Positions 5,886 through 7,948 of a stretch of DNA of 7,948 nucleotides are shown in pieces (the stretch's first letter is position 1; every line of letters begins with the position of its first letter). Location of the stretch: the NCBI GenBank assembly GCA_902475415.1, contig CABRZK010000104.1, forward strand, positions 1-7,948, written 5' to 3'. The stretch comes from an uncultured Eubacterium sp. (GTDB lineage Bacteria; Bacillota; Clostridia; Lachnospirales; Lachnospiraceae). A program made the position numbers and the translations under genes. The notes beneath the pieces were generated by a model, which saw only the letters and a program-made list of their open reading frames with translations, searched no databases and had not been told where the DNA came from.

Positions 5886-7226
5886 TTATTTTCTTCCTAC
5901 TAATGCGTCATCCAGCGGTTTTCCGGCTGCTTTTCTATATGTATCATCTACTGTTTTCACATGATTACTGCTGAATAAAAGCATAAGCACCATACCAATG
6001 ACACCTGCAATCAACAGGAAAATAAATACTGCCCGTACTCCCATCACACTTGCAATTAAAATTGCGACAATTGTAGGTGCAATTGCATTGAAAATATTAG
6101 AAATCGGATTGACACAGGAAAATACTCCGGAGAAATCTTCTCTCCGCCAATACTGCGCTGCCACAGAAACGGTATAGTTCGAAGATGCTCCCATAAACAT
6201 CGCTACAAAGATTAGTGCGATGACTACAAGTGCTCCTACTCCTGTGGCTGTGGCAAGCACACCACATACACCTGATAAAATCATGAGCACCATGGCCAGA
6301 ATCATTGATTTTTTCGTTCCAAATCTTGTATCAAGCACACCCAGAAGCCAGCTTCCGATTGCTCCAAATACAGCTACCATCATCATAATAATCGTGTAAT
6401 TTAATTCCGGAAATGCAGAAATAATTGCATTCGACTGAGTCATTGTACCTACTGCTCCCATCAGAAGCAGACCACAGCTTACCGCCGCAAACCAGAAATC
6501 GCGTGTTTTAAAAATATGTCCGGTAGTCCAGACGGTTGTCTGTTTGTTTCTGATTTCTTCTTCCAGCATCTGTTTTGCCACTTCCGGTGTAAGATTTTTA
6601 TCATTATCACGATAAGCACCACACTGTTCCGGATAATCTGTTACGAATGCAAGGAACAGAATATATCCAATTGTTGTGAGTATCAGAAATGGTAAAAATG
6701 CTTTCATTACTGCCGGCATTCCACCAGTAGCAAGCGGTGCCATGGCTGTGGATGCAAAAAATCCAATTACACCATTACTTACCGGATATGCGATTGTTGC
6801 AATTCCCATCACTGTTCCTTTTCTGGTCGGAAACCACTGTCCTGCAATGATACTCAGGAAAAACAGTGCATACATTGTAACGACAACATTTTCAATCAGA
6901 TAAACGGCTGACCAGAGCTGCAACTGTGTGAAAGGAATTCCTGCCACACCAAAAGCTGCCACAACCGCAACCAGACCAATCACTGCCGTCAGCTTTTTAA
7001 TACTTTTTATTTTTCCAATAAAATTGGAAATAATAATCTGTAAAATAATTCCGATTCCTGTTCCAAGTGTCAAAAGCATTGCTACTTTTGCAGAACCACC
7101 ATAGAAATCAGCCAAAATGTTTAATGGGTAATTTGTAAACACCTGAAACATCATAAATCCAAAAAATAATACCACGATTAAAAGCCATCCTCTGACTCCA
7201 AATCCTATGCTTTTCTTATTATTCAT
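5886..7226 (-). CDS. Major facilitator superfamily transporter, OFA-like
   Basis: Integral membrane carrier of 446 residues with about twelve hydrophobic segments and a longer hydrophilic central loop (about 198-240: DYPEQCGAYRDNDKNLTPEV...), the usual MFS layout. The fourth-to-fifth helix region WFPTRKGTVMGI (131-142) resembles the oxalate/formate antiporter family, and LDTRFGTKK (298-306) is the second-half copy of the MFS loop motif D-x-R-x-G-x-K. The first-half copy is weak (FIGKIKSIKK). I chose the ATG at 7226 because TGGAGG stands five bases upstream; the open frame reaches an ATG at 7298, but its extra 24 residues (PEGGGME near the end) read as a translated ribosome-binding region. The gene lies 131 bases after the sufE-like gene on the same strand and could be cotranscribed or separately started. 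The substrate is not predictable; an organic anion is plausible for this branch. Confidence 0.88.
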   Translation of the reverse strand: MNNKKSIGFGVRGWLLIVVLFFGFMMFQVFTNYPLNILADFYGGSAKVAMLLTLGTGIGIILQIIISNFIGKIKSIKKLTAVIGLVAVVAAFGVAGIPFTQLQLWSAVYLIENVVVTMYALFFLSIIAGQWFPTRKGTVMGIATIAYPVSNGVIGFFASTAMAPLATGGMPAVMKAFLPFLILTTIGYILFLAFVTDYPEQCGAYRDNDKNLTPEVAKQMLEEEIRNKQTTVWTTGHIFKTRDFWFAAVSCGLLLMGAVGTMTQSNAIISAFPELNYTIIMMMVAVFGAIGSWLLGVLDTRFGTKKSMILAMVLMILSGVCGVLATATGVGALVVIALIFVAMFMGASSNYTVSVAAQYWRREDFSGVFSCVNPISNIFNAIAPTIVAILIASVMGVRAVFIFLLIAGVIGMVLMLLFSSNHVKTVDDTYRKAAGKPLDDALVGRK

Positions 7227-7258
7227 AATAACCTCCATTCCTCCGCCTTCTGGCTGAC

Positions 7259-7274
7259 ACAACTTATATGTTGT
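7259..7274. promoter_or_regulatory. Inverted repeat in the MFS leader (possible operator)
   Basis: ACAAC and GTTGT are separated by six A/T bases, 33 bases upstream of the MFS ATG. On the minus strand the centre reads TATAAG, which could serve as a -10 box, but no good -35 accompanies it. A transcription-factor site is possible; no regulator gene is nearby. Confidence 0.25.
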
Positions 7275-7291
7275 AAAAAATCCAAATTTTT

Positions 7292-7320
7292 TTGACATTC
7301 GTGCCCTAAATGATTATCAT
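7292..7320 (+). promoter_or_regulatory. Candidate antisense promoter facing the sufE-like gene
   Basis: TTGACA (7292-7297) and TATCAT (7315-7320) on the plus strand are 17 bases apart: a perfect -35 and a one-mismatch -10. Transcription would start near 7327 and read antisense into the 3' end of the sufE-like gene, as no plus-strand gene follows. A TCATGC/GCATGA hairpin (7317-7331) overlaps the -10. It could be a chance match in AT-rich DNA. Confidence 0.3.
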
Positions 7321-7357
7321 GCAAAGCATGACCTGTTCTTTTTCAGCTTATTACATT

Positions 7358-7768
7358 TTATCCATATAGCTTTTTGATCATATACTCCAAGCCATTGAGT
7401 TGTTCCTGTGCAAAATGCATCCGGAAGCAATCCTGCTGAAGCATGGTACAACGAAAATTTTTTATTTCTTCCTCGGTTCTGTCATTATAAATTTCCATCA
7501 GAAGAGACAATGCCCCGCAAATCACCAGTGAATCACTGGTTCCCTGACAATGCAGACGACCATCTTTCCATTCTGTATGCATCCATGTATTCACCTGACA
7601 CTCACGAATCAGATACATTTCTGTCTTCAATTCCGCCGGATACTCCGGCAGCTCCAGACCGCATTCAACCAGAAAGGTATACTGACTCATCTGGTCTCCC
7701 AGTTCGGCCAGATCATTCAGAATATCTGTTTCTGTCTGTTGCATACTCTCCTGTATTATCTGACCCAT
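7358..7768 (-). CDS. SufE-like sulfur-acceptor protein (Fe-S cluster/sulfur transfer)
   Basis: Cytoplasmic protein of 136 residues, normal length for SufE/CsdE. These proteins accept sulfane sulfur from a cysteine desulfurase on one cysteine and stimulate the enzyme. The family pattern is clear: DLAELGDQMSQYTFLVECG (19-37, helix 1 with the YxxLxxxG-type core), LPEYPAELKTE (40-50), then IRECQVNTWMH, where C57 stands at the conserved persulfide cysteine (usually V.GCQS.VW), and a GRLHCQGTSDSLVICGALSLLMEIY stretch typical of the second half. The glycine before the cysteine is replaced by Glu. The strong site GGGAGGAG is eight bases before the ATG. The upstream gene's stop codon lies inside this gene (13-base overlap), indicating coupled translation. 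No desulfurase is visible, but one may lie beyond the window. The gap of 131 bases to the MFS gene has no strong terminator. Confidence 0.85.
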   Translation of the reverse strand: MGQIIQESMQQTETDILNDLAELGDQMSQYTFLVECGLELPEYPAELKTEMYLIRECQVNTWMHTEWKDGRLHCQGTSDSLVICGALSLLMEIYNDRTEEEIKNFRCTMLQQDCFRMHFAQEQLNGLEYMIKKLYG

Positions 7769-7948
7769 TCAGCTTTCTCCTCCCTGAGTTTCTGGTACAC
7801 GCAGTCACACAGCTGCGTAAATGTATCGATCTGCACGCTGTCTTCAGCAGTTATATTGATGTCATATTCCCGATTGACCGCAAGCAAAAACAGTATTTTT
7901 TTGTTCATTGCCGTCGTTGCACCACCACACTTTGAAGCTGACTCTGCT
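7756..7948 (-). CDS. 3' end of an unidentified gene overlapping sufE-like gene (weakly acyl-carrier-like)
   Basis: The frame is open from the right edge to a TAA at 7756-7758 (63 codons seen); the other two minus-strand frames have stops here. It overlaps the sufE-like start by 13 bases and carries that gene's ribosome site within its last codons (REEKAEWVR). The visible protein includes LLAVNREYDINITAEDS, IDTFTQLCDCVYQKL. The spacing of hydrophobic, E-Y-D-I and I-T-x-E-D elements resembles the last two helices of acyl carrier proteins, but the position where the phosphopantetheine serine would be is Met, so this is only a resemblance. An internal ATG (residue 14 of the visible part) lacks a ribosome site. 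The N-terminus lies outside the window. The frame is probably real because of the overlap; its family is not established. Confidence 0.6.
   Translation of the reverse strand, partial: AESASKCGGATTAMNKKILFLLAVNREYDINITAEDSVQIDTFTQLCDCVYQKLREEKAEWVR

Noticed and set aside
7408..7935. 175-codon plus-strand frame
   Set aside because: Antisense to the sufE-like gene, which has a strong ribosome site and conserved cysteine motif; the plus-strand product is proline- and serine-rich with no recognisable domain.
1..7948. CRISPR arrays, tRNA or rRNA genes, transposase or integrase genes
   Set aside because: No regularly spaced direct repeats, no tRNA-like cloverleaf with GGTTCGAATCC-type arm, no rRNA sequence and no transposase or integrase motifs were seen.

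Overview
The window looks like a chromosomal segment of a Gram-positive anaerobe of the class Clostridia, probably Lachnospiraceae. The protein styles point there: a four-cysteine methionyl-tRNA synthetase, a MATE exporter, a zinc-ribbon protein with an acidic tail, an OFA-like MFS carrier and a stand-alone SufE-like protein. AGGAG-type ribosome binding sites, AT-rich sigma-A promoters and large palindromic repeats fit as well. The assignment rests on recognition only; no database was searched.

Layout. Bases 1-1124 (minus strand) are the first 374 codons of metG, which runs off the left edge. Upstream of it (1160-1350) is a 191-base nested inverted repeat that would form a long, mostly helical 5' leader on the metG mRNA; a TATAAT box sits where transcription would start at the foot of that helix. 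Bases 1550-1934 (plus strand) hold a good promoter and a 108-codon reading frame. It reads as an in-frame fusion of the first ~22 residues of a Phd/YefM-type antitoxin to the C-terminal ~85 residues of a PIN-domain toxin, that is, the scar of an internal deletion in a toxin-antitoxin operon. Bases 1973-3428 (plus) hold a promoter, a 43-base hairpin overlapping it, and an intact MATE-family exporter. A second large palindrome (two 37-base arms, 3474-3585) lies between the converging MATE gene and an AT-rich AAA/DUF4143 ATPase gene (3622-4851, minus).

The right half is all on the minus strand. It contains a zinc-ribbon protein gene with its own promoter and terminator (5126-5611), an MFS transporter with a downstream hairpin (5886-7226), a SufE-like protein (7358-7768), and the 3' end of an upstream gene (7756-7948) that overlaps the sufE-like start by 13 bases and so is probably translationally coupled to it.

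No single pathway links all the genes. The window is a patchwork of housekeeping (metG, Fe-S/sulfur transfer), transport (MATE, MFS) and mobile or relic material (toxin-antitoxin scar, palindromic elements, DUF4143 ATPase). The best candidates for something undescribed are the structured metG leader and the 3.5-kb palindrome. Both show base pairs that work only in RNA of one strand (G-U wobbles), which hints at a selected RNA fold, though a MITE-like repeat remains a serious alternative for each.
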